From Pseudomonas caspiana (GTDB lineage: Bacteria > Pseudomonadota > Gammaproteobacteria > Pseudomonadales > Pseudomonadaceae), in NCBI RefSeq assembly GCF_002158995.1, contig NZ_LOHF01000025.1, forward strand, positions 32,351-96,350: 64,000 nucleotides of DNA, given 5' to 3'. Each line of letters opens with the position of its first letter. Position 1 is the stretch's first letter. The position numbers and the translations under genes are program-made. The notes beneath the pieces were generated by a model. It worked only from the letters and a program-made list of their open reading frames with translations, was not told the DNA's origin and did not search any database. This document shows positions 17,003-25,449 of the stretch, piece after piece.

Positions 17003-17935
17003 ATGGCCGGTGTAATGGATTCAGTGAACCAGCGCACGCAGCTGGTTGGACAGAATCGCCTTGAGCTGTTGTTGTTCCGTCTGAACGGAAAACAGCTTTA
17101 TGGGATCAACGTCTTCAAGGTGAAAGAGGTGCTGCAATGCCCCAAGCTCACCATAATGCCCAAATCGAGTCGGATCGTACGCGGTGTGGCGAATATTCGT
17201 GGCGGCACGATCCCTATTCTCGATCTGGCCATGGCAACCGGTTTGCCAGGGCAGATGTCGATTGATAACGCGTTCGTGATCATCACTGAGTACAACACCA
17301 AGGTTCAGGGCTTTCTGGTGGACTCGGTTGAGCGCATCGTGAATATGAACTGGGAAGAGATCCATCCGCCACCCAAGGGTACTGGCCGCGATCACTACCT
17401 CACGGCGGTGACGCGTGTCGACAACCAGTTGGTGGAAATTATTGACGTCGAGAAGATCCTCGCCGAAGTAGCGCCTATGTCGGAGTCGGTTTCCATTGGC
17501 GTTATCGACGAAGAGACGCACCACAAGGCTATTTCCTTGCGGGTACTGACAGTCGATGACTCTTCGGTGGCGCGCAAGCAGGTCAGCCGTTGCCTGCAGA
17601 CCGTCGGTGTGGAGGTGGTAGCGCTTAACGACGGTCGTCAGGCTCTGGAGTATCTGAAGCAGCTGGTCGCTGAGGGCAAAAAGCCTGAAGAAGAATTTTT
17701 AATGATGATTTCCGACATCGAGATGCCGGAAATGGATGGCTACACGTTGACCTCCGAGATACGTAACGATCCCCGGATGCAGAAATTGCACATCGTTTTG
17801 CATACATCCCTGTCAGGTGTGTTCAATCAGGCTATGGTGAAGAAGGTTGGCGCGGATGACTTCCTTGCCAAATTCCGGCCTGACGACCTGGCGGCGCGAG
17901 TCGTGGACAGAATCAAGGCAGCAGACATCAGCTAG
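17003..17935 (+). CDS. cheV: Chemotaxis coupling protein CheV
   Basis: 310-residue fusion of a CheW-type coupling domain (about 15-160, LLLFRLNGKQLYGINVFKVK) to a receiver domain (about 175-305). Receiver signatures are VLTVDDSSVARKQ, the acceptor Asp in MISDIEMPEMDGY, HTSLSG and the Lys in FLAKFRPDDLA. It links chemoreceptors to CheA and may act as a phosphate sink in adaptation. The start is supported by GGGGAGTCGGAGC just upstream. cheR follows after 44 bases, forming a cheVR unit divergent from flgA, as in other pseudomonads. Confidence 0.95.
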   Translation: MAGVMDSVNQRTQLVGQNRLELLLFRLNGKQLYGINVFKVKEVLQCPKLTIMPKSSRIVRGVANIRGGTIPILDLAMATGLPGQMSIDNAFVIITEYNTKVQGFLVDSVERIVNMNWEEIHPPPKGTGRDHYLTAVTRVDNQLVEIIDVEKILAEVAPMSESVSIGVIDEETHHKAISLRVLTVDDSSVARKQVSRCLQTVGVEVVALNDGRQALEYLKQLVAEGKKPEEEFLMMISDIEMPEMDGYTLTSEIRNDPRMQKLHIVLHTSLSGVFNQAMVKKVGADDFLAKFRPDDLAARVVDRIKAADIS

Positions 17936-17979
17936 GGGCGTCGTTCCTGGTGGTTTTACATGATTTGAGAGGCGGCATT

Positions 17980-18807
17980 TTGGCTACGGGTAATTTGGAT
18001 TTCGAGCAGTTCCGGGTATTTTTGGAAAAAGCCTGTGGCATCCTTTTGGGTGAAAACAAGCAGTACCTGGTTTCCAGTCGCCTCAACAAGTTGATGGAAC
18101 AACAAGGCATCAAAACTCTGGGGGAGTTGATTCAGCGGATTCAGTCTCAGCCACGCAGCGGTTTGCGTGAGCAGGTGGTGGATGCGATGACGACCAACGA
18201 GACCTTGTGGTTTCGCGACACCTATCCGTTCGAAGTGATGAAGAACAAGGTGTTGCCAGAGGCGATCAAGGCGGCCCCTGGTCAGCGTTTGCGCATCTGG
18301 TCGGCCGCCTGCTCTTCGGGGCAGGAGCCGTACTCGCTGTCGATGACTATCGATGAGTTCGAGCGCAGCAATCCTGGTCAGCTCAAGTCCGGAGCGCAAA
18401 TTGTTGCCACTGATCTGTCAGGCTTGATGCTCACCAACTGCAAGTCGGGGGAGTACGACAGCCTGGCAATCGGCAGGGGGCTGTCTCCGGACCGGTTGCA
18501 ACGTTATTTCGACGTCAAGGGGCCGGGAAAGTGGGTCGTAAAGGCTCCGATCAAGAGTCGGGTCGAGTTCCGCGCCTTTAACCTGCTGGACAGCTACGCA
18601 AGCCTGGGCAAGTTCGACATCGTCTTTTGCCGCAACGTGCTGATCTACTTCTCGGCTGAAGTGAAGAAGGACATCCTGCTGCGCATTCACGGCACGCTCA
18701 AGCCGGGTGGCTATTTGTTCCTCGGTGCTTCCGAGGCGTTGAACGGTTTGCCGGACCATTATCAGATGGTGCAATGCAGCCCGGGCATTATTTACCAGGC
18801 CAAATAA
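17980..18807 (+). CDS. cheR: Chemoreceptor methyltransferase CheR
   Basis: 275-residue SAM-dependent glutamate methyltransferase that methylates chemoreceptors. The N-terminal helical domain (FEQFRVFLEKACGILLGENK; SSRLNKLMEQQGIKTLGEL) precedes the catalytic domain with RIWSAACSSGQEPYSLSM and FDIVFCRNVLIYFS. The start is probably the TTG at 17980, preceded by GAGAGGCGG at good distance and giving normal length. An in-frame GTG at 17950 lacks a ribosome site. A terminator follows directly. Confidence 0.92.
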   Translation: MATGNLDFEQFRVFLEKACGILLGENKQYLVSSRLNKLMEQQGIKTLGELIQRIQSQPRSGLREQVVDAMTTNETLWFRDTYPFEVMKNKVLPEAIKAAPGQRLRIWSAACSSGQEPYSLSMTIDEFERSNPGQLKSGAQIVATDLSGLMLTNCKSGEYDSLAIGRGLSPDRLQRYFDVKGPGKWVVKAPIKSRVEFRAFNLLDSYASLGKFDIVFCRNVLIYFSAEVKKDILLRIHGTLKPGGYLFLGASEALNGLPDHYQMVQCSPGIIYQAK

Positions 18808-18823
18808 GCTTCTTTGCTGTTCA

Positions 18824-18851
18824 GAAAAAGAGACCTTCGGGTCTCTTTTTT
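18824..18851 (+). terminator. Rho-independent terminator after cheR
   Basis: AAAAAGAGACC-TTCG-GGTCTCTTTTTT: an 11-bp stem with a stable tetraloop and a T run, 17 bases after the cheR stop. Confidence 0.9.
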
Positions 18852-18926
18852 GTTTTTACCCTGCAGTGACTGAGCGCATTCGGTGAGCCTGGATGTGCCA
18901 GATGTTGATTTGCTAGCTGTTCCATT

Positions 18927-18991
18927 GCCTTCGCGGGCAAGCCTCGCTCTAACGGATAGCGACTGTCGGAGCGAGGCTTGCCCGCGAAGGC
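18927..18991. repeat. REP-type inverted repeat, perfect 23-bp arms
   Basis: GCCTTCGCGGGCAAGCCTCG... and its exact complement are separated by 19 bases. The words GCGGGCAAGCCTCGCTC are a familiar Pseudomonas intergenic repeat. It lies between the cheR terminator and the flgB promoter. Confidence 0.85.
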
Positions 18992-19156
18992 GTCGATGTG
19001 GCTAAAGCGGAAATCGCAGGCATACCCCGGCAACTGGCAACTTTACGGCACTCACCTTGCCGCTTATGCCGCTTTCGGCGGAAATGGCTTGCCGCTTTTC
19101 TGGCATCACGCCCGTCTCCCAGTCTCGCAGCCCTTTGAAAATGGGCTTTTCACAGA

Positions 19157-19173
19157 TTGGCACGCTGATTGCT
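19157..19173 (+). promoter_or_regulatory. Sigma54 promoter of flgBCDE
   Basis: TTGGCACGCTGATTGCT matches the sigma54 consensus TGGCACG-N4-TTGCW exactly. It lies about 45 bases before flgB. Confidence 0.92.
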
Positions 19174-19219
19174 ATGTCTCTATCAAGAAAATCTGGTCAA
19201 CCGGTAAAGGTTTCCCGAA

Positions 19220-19627
19220 ATGAGCATCAGCTTCGATAAAGCGCTAGGCATTCACGAAAAGGCACTGAGCTTCCGCGCTCAGCGTGCCGAAGTGCTCGCC
19301 AACAACATCACCAACGCCGACACGCCTAATTACAAGGCTCGCGATCTGGACTTCTCGTCCGTGCTGGCCGCTGAGAGCGACAAGGCAAAAAACGGCAAGT
19401 TTGGCCTGAACATGACCAATAGCCGTCATATCGAAGCTGAAGGTCTGGGCAACACAGACGGTACGTTGATGTACCGCACACCGTCTGCGCCGTCGCTGGA
19501 TCAGAACACCGTCGACGCTCAGGTTGAAGGCGCCAACTACGCGGAGAACTCCGTAGGTTTCCAGGCCAGCTTCACTCTGCTCAACAGTAAATTCAAGGGG
19601 CTGGTTGCAGCCCTTCGCGGAGAGTAA
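19220..19627 (+). CDS. flgB: Flagellar proximal rod protein FlgB
   Basis: 135-residue rod subunit exported by the flagellar type III system. The N-terminus has the axial-protein motif EVLANNITNADTPNYKARDLDF, given here split as EVLANNITNADTP and NYKARDLDF. The length is standard. It is the first gene of the flgBCDE operon, with flgC starting 3 bases after the stop. Confidence 0.96.
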   Translation: MSISFDKALGIHEKALSFRAQRAEVLANNITNADTPNYKARDLDFSSVLAAESDKAKNGKFGLNMTNSRHIEAEGLGNTDGTLMYRTPSAPSLDQNTVDAQVEGANYAENSVGFQASFTLLNSKFKGLVAALRGE

Positions 19628-19630
19628 TTC

Positions 19631-20071
19631 ATGTCTCTAGCTAACGTCTTCAACATTGCTGGTAGTGGCATGAGTGCTCAGACCACTCGGTTGAACACCA
19701 CTGCCAGTAACATCGCCAACGCCGAAACCGTGTCTTCGAGCATGGATCAAACCTATCGCGCCCGTCACCCGGTGTTCGCGACGGTTTTCCAGCAAAGCCA
19801 ACAGGGTGGCGGTTCCTTGTTTCAAGAGCAGGGTGAAGCCGGGCAGGGCGTACAGGTCAACGGCATCATCGAAGATGCTTCCAACCTTGAAGCGCGCTAC
19901 GAGCCCAATCACCCGTCTGCTGACGGCAATGGCTACGTGTACTACCCGAACGTGAATGTCGTTGAAGAAATGGCCGACATGATTTCTGCCAGCCGTTCGT
20001 TCCAGACCAACGCGGAAATTATGAACACCGCCAAATCCATGATGCAAAAGGTTCTGACCCTCGGTCAGTGA
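19631..20071 (+). CDS. flgC: Flagellar proximal rod protein FlgC
   Basis: 146-residue rod subunit. The N-terminal axial motif is TTASNIANAETVSS. The C-terminal signature VVEEMADMISASRSFQTNAE forms the paired coiled coil of axial proteins. It is packed directly between flgB and flgD. Confidence 0.96.
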   Translation: MSLANVFNIAGSGMSAQTTRLNTTASNIANAETVSSSMDQTYRARHPVFATVFQQSQQGGGSLFQEQGEAGQGVQVNGIIEDASNLEARYEPNHPSADGNGYVYYPNVNVVEEMADMISASRSFQTNAEIMNTAKSMMQKVLTLGQ

Positions 20072-20085
20072 TAAGGGGCGAATAA

Positions 20086-20766
20086 ATGGCCGTTGAAAAC
20101 GATGTCTCAACGAATTTTATAAATGCGCTGCAAAACCCTGCAGCGTCTTCTTCGTCGAAGAATGACGCGCTGGGCAAAGATGCTTTCTTGCAGTTGCTGG
20201 TTACGCAGATGAAGAACCAGAACCCACTGGAGCCGCAGGACAACGGTGAGTTCGTTGCTCAGCTGGCACAGTTCAGCAGTCTGGAAAGCATGCAGAACCT
20301 GACCACCACGGTCGACAGCATTGCTGGCCTCTATCAGTCGTCGCAAGCGCTGCAAGCCTCTTCGCTGGTCGGGCGTTCGGTCATCGTCAATGCTGGTTCG
20401 ACCACCGTCGATACCACCAAAGGTATGACTGGCTCGGTTGTTGTGCCGTCGGCCAGCTCCGTTACAAGTGTGAAGATTTATGACCCTCAGCTGAACCTGG
20501 TCAAGACCATTGATATGGGGACTCAGTCTGCCGGTAATGCAAGTTTCACCTGGGACGGCACCAATGATGCCGGTGAAAAAGTGGCTGCGGGTAACTACAG
20601 CTTCGTGGCTAACGGTTCTCTGGAAGGCAAGTCCACCTCGCTGGCGACTTACCTCCCTGCAACGGTCAATAGCGTAACGACCGGCGTTAACGGTGCAGAA
20701 ATGGTACTCAATCTGGCCGGCGGCCAAAGTATCGGTCTGTCCCAAGTAAAAACAATCGGAATTTAG
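20086..20766 (+). CDS. flgD: Hook capping protein FlgD
   Basis: 226-residue scaffold that caps the growing hook and is later discarded. The conserved N-terminal part includes KDAFLQLLVTQMKNQNPLEP and FVAQLAQFSSLESMQNL. The rest holds the FlgD Ig-like/tudor hybrid domain (SFTWDGTNDAGEKVAAGNY). It lies 14 bases after flgC. Confidence 0.96.
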   Translation: MAVENDVSTNFINALQNPAASSSSKNDALGKDAFLQLLVTQMKNQNPLEPQDNGEFVAQLAQFSSLESMQNLTTTVDSIAGLYQSSQALQASSLVGRSVIVNAGSTTVDTTKGMTGSVVVPSASSVTSVKIYDPQLNLVKTIDMGTQSAGNASFTWDGTNDAGEKVAAGNYSFVANGSLEGKSTSLATYLPATVNSVTTGVNGAEMVLNLAGGQSIGLSQVKTIGI

Positions 20767-20794
20767 AGCCGACTCGACGGCGAAGGAGTGTTAC

Positions 20795-22150
20795 ATGTCA
20801 TTCAATACCGGTCTTAGTGGGCTCTACGCGGCAAATAAAAGCCTCGACGTGGCAGGCAACAACATTGCCAACGTTGCGACCACGGGTTTCAAAGCTTCCC
20901 GTGTGGAGTTTGCCGACCAATACGCGCAATCCATCCGCGGTACTTCCGGCAATACCAACGTCGGCAGCGGCGTAAGAACTGCTGCGGTTTCCCAGCAGTT
21001 CACGCAGGGCACCTTGACCACCGGTACCGCGAACAGCCTGGACCTGGCGATCAACGGTAACGGCTTCTTCATGCTCAGCAACAACGGCGAAAGTCTGTAT
21101 ACCCGTGCTGGAGCATTCCATACCGACAAAGAAGGCTTTATCGTCAACAGTTCGGGTATGAATCTGCAAGGTTACAACGTAGATGCCAACGGCAACGTCG
21201 TGACGGGTGTTTTGTCGAACCTGCGTGTCGACTCTTCCAACCTGGCACCTAACCCGACCAACAATGTGACGATTGCGTCGAACCTGAACTCTACCGAAGT
21301 GGCTCCTACTGTCAGCCCTTTCAGTCCGTCCAATACCAAGTCTTACAACAGCACGTTCAGCACGCCGGTGTATGACTCTCAAGGTAATGAGCACTCACTG
21401 AACCAGTATTTCGTGAAGACTGGCACCAATACCTGGGACATGTATACCCTGATTGACGGTCGTACTATTAACAGTCCGGAAACCACCAGCCCGGATGTGG
21501 TAACTCCTGATGTGACTACATTGACCTTCGACTCCGCCGGGAAGCTGACCAGTTCGACAGTGAAGTCGCCTATTCCTGTCCCGCCAGCGCTGGCCAACGT
21601 TTCGGTCAATGCTGACGGCACTCTCCAGATCAACAACTGGAAGCCGGCGCTCAACACAGGTACCGCAACTGTTCCGAACTGGGTTGGGAATGGTGCTGTC
21701 GCTGCAACGGGCGGTATTGAGCTGGATATGTTGGCGACCACTCAAACCGCGTCGGTGTCGGGTGCGATTACCAAGAGCCAGAATGGCTATGCAACTGGCC
21801 AGATCAGCTCGATGAACGTTGATGCCACCGGCAACATGTTCGCGACCTACACCAACGGCCAGTCGAAAGTGATTGGTCAGGTTTCCTTGACCAACTTCGC
21901 CAACGTTCAAGGTCTGTCCCCTGCGGGCGGTACTAACTGGCGTGAAACCTTCGCTTCGGGTGTGGCGGTAACTGGCGCTCCTCAGTCGGGCACCCTGGGT
22001 GACATCACCGGGCAGGCGCTGGAAGACTCCAACGTCGACCTGACCATGGAACTGGTAAACCTGATCAAGGCGCAGAGCAACTATCAGGCAAACGCCAAGA
22101 CCATCTCGACCCAGAGCACCATTATGCAGACCACTATTCAGATGGCTTGA
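20795..22150 (+). CDS. flgE: Flagellar hook protein FlgE
   Basis: 451-residue subunit of the hook. It has the N-terminal rod/hook motif AGNNIANVATTGFKASRVEF, a central variable region and the C-terminal ALEDSNVDLTMELVNLIKAQ followed by NYQANAKTIS. There is a GAAGGAG ribosome site before the ATG. A strong terminator ends the operon. A decayed fragment resembling the C-terminal motif of the same family lies about 250-370 bases downstream and suggests past recombination here. Confidence 0.96.
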   Translation: MSFNTGLSGLYAANKSLDVAGNNIANVATTGFKASRVEFADQYAQSIRGTSGNTNVGSGVRTAAVSQQFTQGTLTTGTANSLDLAINGNGFFMLSNNGESLYTRAGAFHTDKEGFIVNSSGMNLQGYNVDANGNVVTGVLSNLRVDSSNLAPNPTNNVTIASNLNSTEVAPTVSPFSPSNTKSYNSTFSTPVYDSQGNEHSLNQYFVKTGTNTWDMYTLIDGRTINSPETTSPDVVTPDVTTLTFDSAGKLTSSTVKSPIPVPPALANVSVNADGTLQINNWKPALNTGTATVPNWVGNGAVAATGGIELDMLATTQTASVSGAITKSQNGYATGQISSMNVDATGNMFATYTNGQSKVIGQVSLTNFANVQGLSPAGGTNWRETFASGVAVTGAPQSGTLGDITGQALEDSNVDLTMELVNLIKAQSNYQANAKTISTQSTIMQTTIQMA

Positions 22151-22174
22151 TGAAAGTCGCTGTTTAAGCTGCAC

Positions 22175-22202
22175 AAAAGCCCCTTTTCGAAGGGGCTTTT
22201 TT
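22175..22202 (+). terminator. Rho-independent terminator after flgE
   Basis: AAAAGCCCC-TTTTCG-AGGGGCTTTTTT-type hairpin: a GC-rich stem followed by a T run, 24 bases after flgE. Confidence 0.9.
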
Positions 22203-22295
22203 ATGGGCGTTTAAATAATAAAAAGTGGCCCTACGGCGAGTCTTGAATTGAGGGTTGATCACGCACTTACTACGGACATTTTCCTCGCACGATGA

Positions 22296-22523
22296 GGTGA
22301 GAATAAAACCTCATCACTAAAAACCGATAACGGTAATGCTTGCTGGACTCCGCCCGTTGTTTCGGGCGCGACGGATTGCGATACGCCGGGCGCGGATGTT
22401 CTGGGTGGGATTATCGGAAAAGTGCTGAAAGGTTCCAATGTCACGCTCGTTGACGAGTTGACCGCGCTGATTCAGGCGCAGGCAGCCTGTCAGGCCAATT
22501 CGAAAGCGATTCCATCTGAGTGA
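22296..22523 (+). pseudogene. Decayed C-terminal fragment of a hook/rod family protein
   Basis: An open frame with no start codon ends in the residues LKGSNVTLVDELTALIQAQA, then ACQANSKAIPSE and a TGA at 22521. This matches the axial-protein C-terminal motif, compare EDSNVDLTMELVNLIKAQSN, then YQANAKTIS in the intact FlgE upstream. The conserved Tyr is replaced by Cys and the final helix is cut short. The part before residue GADVLGG is unrelated-looking. I read it as the remnant of a second or former flgE-like 3' end. Confidence 0.6.
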
Positions 22524-22555
22524 CGTTGATGCAGCCTTTGATTCAGTCGACCTGA

Positions 22556-22747
22556 TCAGATCGAACAATCTGACTTGATAAAGGAGCCTTTGAGTCGTGT
22601 CCAGCCCTTGCCGGGGCTGGTCTGCGCGCAGACGACGCGGTCTGCGCCTTGCCATTTGTAATAGCGGGCGTTCTTGGCTTGGGTGACGTTTGTGGTCATC
22701 GCAAGGATTGCAGCGATGATCAGGGCAAAACCTGCATGAGTTTTCAT
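22556..22747 (-). CDS. Small secreted protein of unknown function
   Basis: 63-residue predicted periplasmic protein. A signal peptide (MKTHAGFALIIAAILAMTTN) with likely cleavage after VTQA leaves a mature part of about 39 residues with two cysteines that could form a disulfide (DRVVCAQTSP and KSDCSI). I recognise no family; the YYKWQGADRVV stretch loosely recalls DUF4124-type proteins. The start at 22747 is chosen for the signal peptide, but its ribosome site is weak. It points towards the hook-gene remnant and is not part of the flagellar operons. Confidence 0.5.
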   Translation of the reverse strand: MKTHAGFALIIAAILAMTTNVTQAKNARYYKWQGADRVVCAQTSPGKGWTRLKGSFIKSDCSI

Positions 22748-22984
22748 GTCGGTTGTCTGGCGTTCTCGGGATTCGGTTGGGTCCAAGCCTATCACCACGC
22801 TGGCTGGATTAAGAGTCATTTTCTGGCGCGGTCGGATCATCAGCGCAGTTTTTTTGGCGGCCAGTCCGCTGCATTTCTGGAAATGTGGCAATCCTCCGCC
22901 GCATTCGGGCAACTGACTTTGGCGAGTGGCTCAGGCGTGTCCGTTTTTGCTGAATAATCAGTGCTTTGTATCGCGTCTGACAAG

Positions 22985-23001
22985 TTGGTCCGGATATTGC
23001 T
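22985..23001 (+). promoter_or_regulatory. Sigma54 promoter of flgF operon
   Basis: TTGGTCCGGATATTGCT: GG and GC with exactly 10 bases between them and a consensus TTGCT at -12. It lies 55 bases before the flgF start. Confidence 0.8.
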
Positions 23002-23055
23002 ATCTCTCTGTCAGAACAGCTACAGGCGGCAAGCGTCTGTCAGAGGAGGATGACT

Positions 23056-23793
23056 GTGGACAAGTTGCTTTACGTCGCGATGAGCGGTGCATCTGAAAAC
23101 GCCGTTGCGCAAAAGGCGCATGCCAACAACCTGGCAAACGTCTCGACCAATGGCTTCATGCGTGACCTGGAGCAGGCGCGTTCGATGCCGGTATTTGGCG
23201 AGGTTCAGCCTTCGCGTGCCTACGCCATGAGCGAACGTCCGGGTACTGACTTCAGTGGCGGCGCATTGATCGAAACCGGTCGCGAACTGGATATCGCAGT
23301 CAAAGGCGACGGCTGGATCGCAGTTCAGACACCTGACGGCGGCGAGGCTTATACCCGCAGCGCAGGCATGAATATTGACGCGCTTGGTGTGCTGCGTGCT
23401 GGCAACGGTTTGCCGGTCATGGGCAACGGCGGTCCGATTGCCGTGCCGCCTCAGCAGCAGATTGAAATTGGCGCTGACGGCACAATCAGCGTTCGGTCGC
23501 TGGGTGAAAGTGCTCAGGTGATGGCTCAGGTAGACCGCATCAAGCTGGTCAGACCTGACGTATCCACCATGGAGAAAGGTCCTGATGGCTTGATTCACCT
23601 CAAGAGCGGGGCTGCTGCTCCGGCAGATGCCAACGTTCAGGTCGAGTCAGGTTTCCTGCAAGCCAGCAACGTTAATGCCGTAGAAGAAATGACCGCCGTG
23701 CTGGCGCTGTCCCGCCAGTTTGAGTTGCACGTCAAGATGATGAAAACCGCCGAGACCAATGACGAGTCCGCGACTCGCATCTTGCAAGGCTAA
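23056..23793 (+). CDS. flgF: Flagellar proximal rod protein FlgF
   Basis: 245-residue rod subunit. The GTG at 23056 is chosen as start because GAGGAGG lies at correct distance and FlgF proteins typically begin MDK; the ATG at 23050 sits directly on the ribosome site. Motifs are QKAHANNLANVSTNGFMRDL and the C-terminal SNVNAVEEMTAVLALSRQFE. First gene of flgFGHIJKL. Confidence 0.94.
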   Translation: MDKLLYVAMSGASENAVAQKAHANNLANVSTNGFMRDLEQARSMPVFGEVQPSRAYAMSERPGTDFSGGALIETGRELDIAVKGDGWIAVQTPDGGEAYTRSAGMNIDALGVLRAGNGLPVMGNGGPIAVPPQQQIEIGADGTISVRSLGESAQVMAQVDRIKLVRPDVSTMEKGPDGLIHLKSGAAAPADANVQVESGFLQASNVNAVEEMTAVLALSRQFELHVKMMKTAETNDESATRILQG

Positions 23794-23840
23794 CGATTGA
23801 TAGCTTGCGTCGATAATCCGACGCTCGAGGAGATTCAAGA

Positions 23841-24629
23841 ATGCTTCCAGCACTGTACGTTGCAAAAACCGGTCTCGCCGCTCAGGACATGAACCTGACG
23901 ACCATTTCCAACAACCTGGCAAACGTGTCGACCACAGGCTTTAAAAGTGATCGTGCCGAATTCCAGGACCTGCTTTATCAGATCAAGCGTCAGCCGGGCG
24001 CTCAGTCGACTCAGGACAGCGAATTGCCGTCCGGTCTGCAACTGGGTACCGGTGTGCGCATCGTCGGCACGCAGAAGAGCTTCACCGCTGGCAGCCTTGA
24101 GACCACTGAAAACCCGCTCGATATCGCGGTCAACGGTCGTGGTTTCCTGCAAATCATGCAGCCGGACGGCACTATCGCTTACACCCGTGACGGTACGTTC
24201 CACCTGGACGGCAACGGCCAGATCGTGACCGCCAACGGCTATGCGCTGGAGCCAGCCATCGTCGTGCCACAAAACGCCCAGACCTTCACGGTCGGCCAGG
24301 ACGGTACCGTATCGATCACGCTGGCCGGTGCGACTGCAACGCCACAGATCATCGGCAACATCCAGACAGCTGACTTCATCAACCCGGCCGGCTTGCAGGC
24401 TCAAGGCGGCAACCTGTTCCTGGAAACTGCCTCCAGCGGCGCACCGCAAGTCGGTACGCCTGGCTTGAACGGTCTGGGTACGACGTTGCAGAACACACTG
24501 GAAGCTTCCAACGTCAGCACCGTTGAAGAGCTGGTCAACATGATCACCACTCAACGCGCTTACGAGATGAACTCCAAAGTCATCTCCACCGCTGACCAGA
24601 TGCTGCAAAACCTGACGCAGAATCTGTAA
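23841..24629 (+). CDS. flgG: Flagellar distal rod protein FlgG
   Basis: 262-residue distal rod subunit with the family-typical start MLPALYVAKTGLAAQDMNLT and FGLG motifs ISNNLANVSTTGFKSDRAEF and EASNVSTVEELVNMITTQRA. The length is exact for the family. It is preceded by CGAGGAGATTCAAGA, a good ribosome site. Confidence 0.96.
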   Translation: MLPALYVAKTGLAAQDMNLTTISNNLANVSTTGFKSDRAEFQDLLYQIKRQPGAQSTQDSELPSGLQLGTGVRIVGTQKSFTAGSLETTENPLDIAVNGRGFLQIMQPDGTIAYTRDGTFHLDGNGQIVTANGYALEPAIVVPQNAQTFTVGQDGTVSITLAGATATPQIIGNIQTADFINPAGLQAQGGNLFLETASSGAPQVGTPGLNGLGTTLQNTLEASNVSTVEELVNMITTQRAYEMNSKVISTADQMLQNLTQNL

Positions 24630-24722
24630 CACCTTGATCCATCTGTTTGACCTGTTGCTGTACCCGCTCAATTCGATGAGGCGTCTGCCCGGCGCCTGCT
24701 ACACCGCGAGGTTTTAAGTGTC

Positions 24723-25436
24723 ATGAAACGGCTATCTGTTCTGCGGTTTTCAATGTTGGTGGTGCCATTCTGTGGAGTTGCTCTGCTGGCAGGCTGCGTT
24801 GCGCCCAATGCCAAGCCTAATGACCCTTATTACGCGCCGGTGATGCCGCGTACACCGTTGCCGGCTGCGGCGAACAACGGTTCGATTTATCAGGCGGGTT
24901 TTGAGCAGAACATGTATGGCGACCGCAAGGCTTTCCGTGTGGGCGACATCATTACCATCACCCTGTCCGAGCGTATGGCAGCGAGTAAGGCAGCCAGTTC
25001 GGCTATTACCAAAGACAGCACGGCCAATATCGGTCTGACCTCGCTGTTCGGTTCCAGTCTGGTTACCAACAACCCGATCGGTCGTAACGATTTGAGCCTG
25101 AGCGCTGGCTATAACGGCGCGCGTTCCACTGAGGGTGACGGCAAGGCTGCGCAAAGTAACAGCCTGACCGGTTCGGTCACCGTGACCGTTGCTGATGTGA
25201 TGCCCAATGGCATCCTCGCGGTTCGTGGGGAAAAGTGGATGACCCTGAACACCGGTGATGAGCTGGTGCGCATCGCGGGTCTGGTTCGTGCCGACGACAT
25301 TGCAACCGATAACACCGTTTCGTCCACTCGTGTGGCCGATGCGCGCATTACGTATTCAGGTACTGGTGCATTTGCCGATTCGAGTCAGCCAGGCTGGTTC
25401 GACCGGTTCTTCCTCAGCCCGTTGTTCCCTTTCTGA
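24723..25436 (+). CDS. flgH: Flagellar L-ring lipoprotein FlgH
   Basis: 237-residue outer-membrane ring protein. The lipoprotein signal peptide ends in the lipobox LLAGC, with acylated Cys near residue 22. Family motifs include FRVGDIITITLSERMAASKA and VTVTVADVMPNGILAVRGEK. It forms the L ring around the rod with the P ring made by the next gene. Confidence 0.96.
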   Translation: MKRLSVLRFSMLVVPFCGVALLAGCVAPNAKPNDPYYAPVMPRTPLPAAANNGSIYQAGFEQNMYGDRKAFRVGDIITITLSERMAASKAASSAITKDSTANIGLTSLFGSSLVTNNPIGRNDLSLSAGYNGARSTEGDGKAAQSNSLTGSVTVTVADVMPNGILAVRGEKWMTLNTGDELVRIAGLVRADDIATDNTVSSTRVADARITYSGTGAFADSSQPGWFDRFFLSPLFPF

Positions 25437-25449
25437 TAGCGGGATAAAC

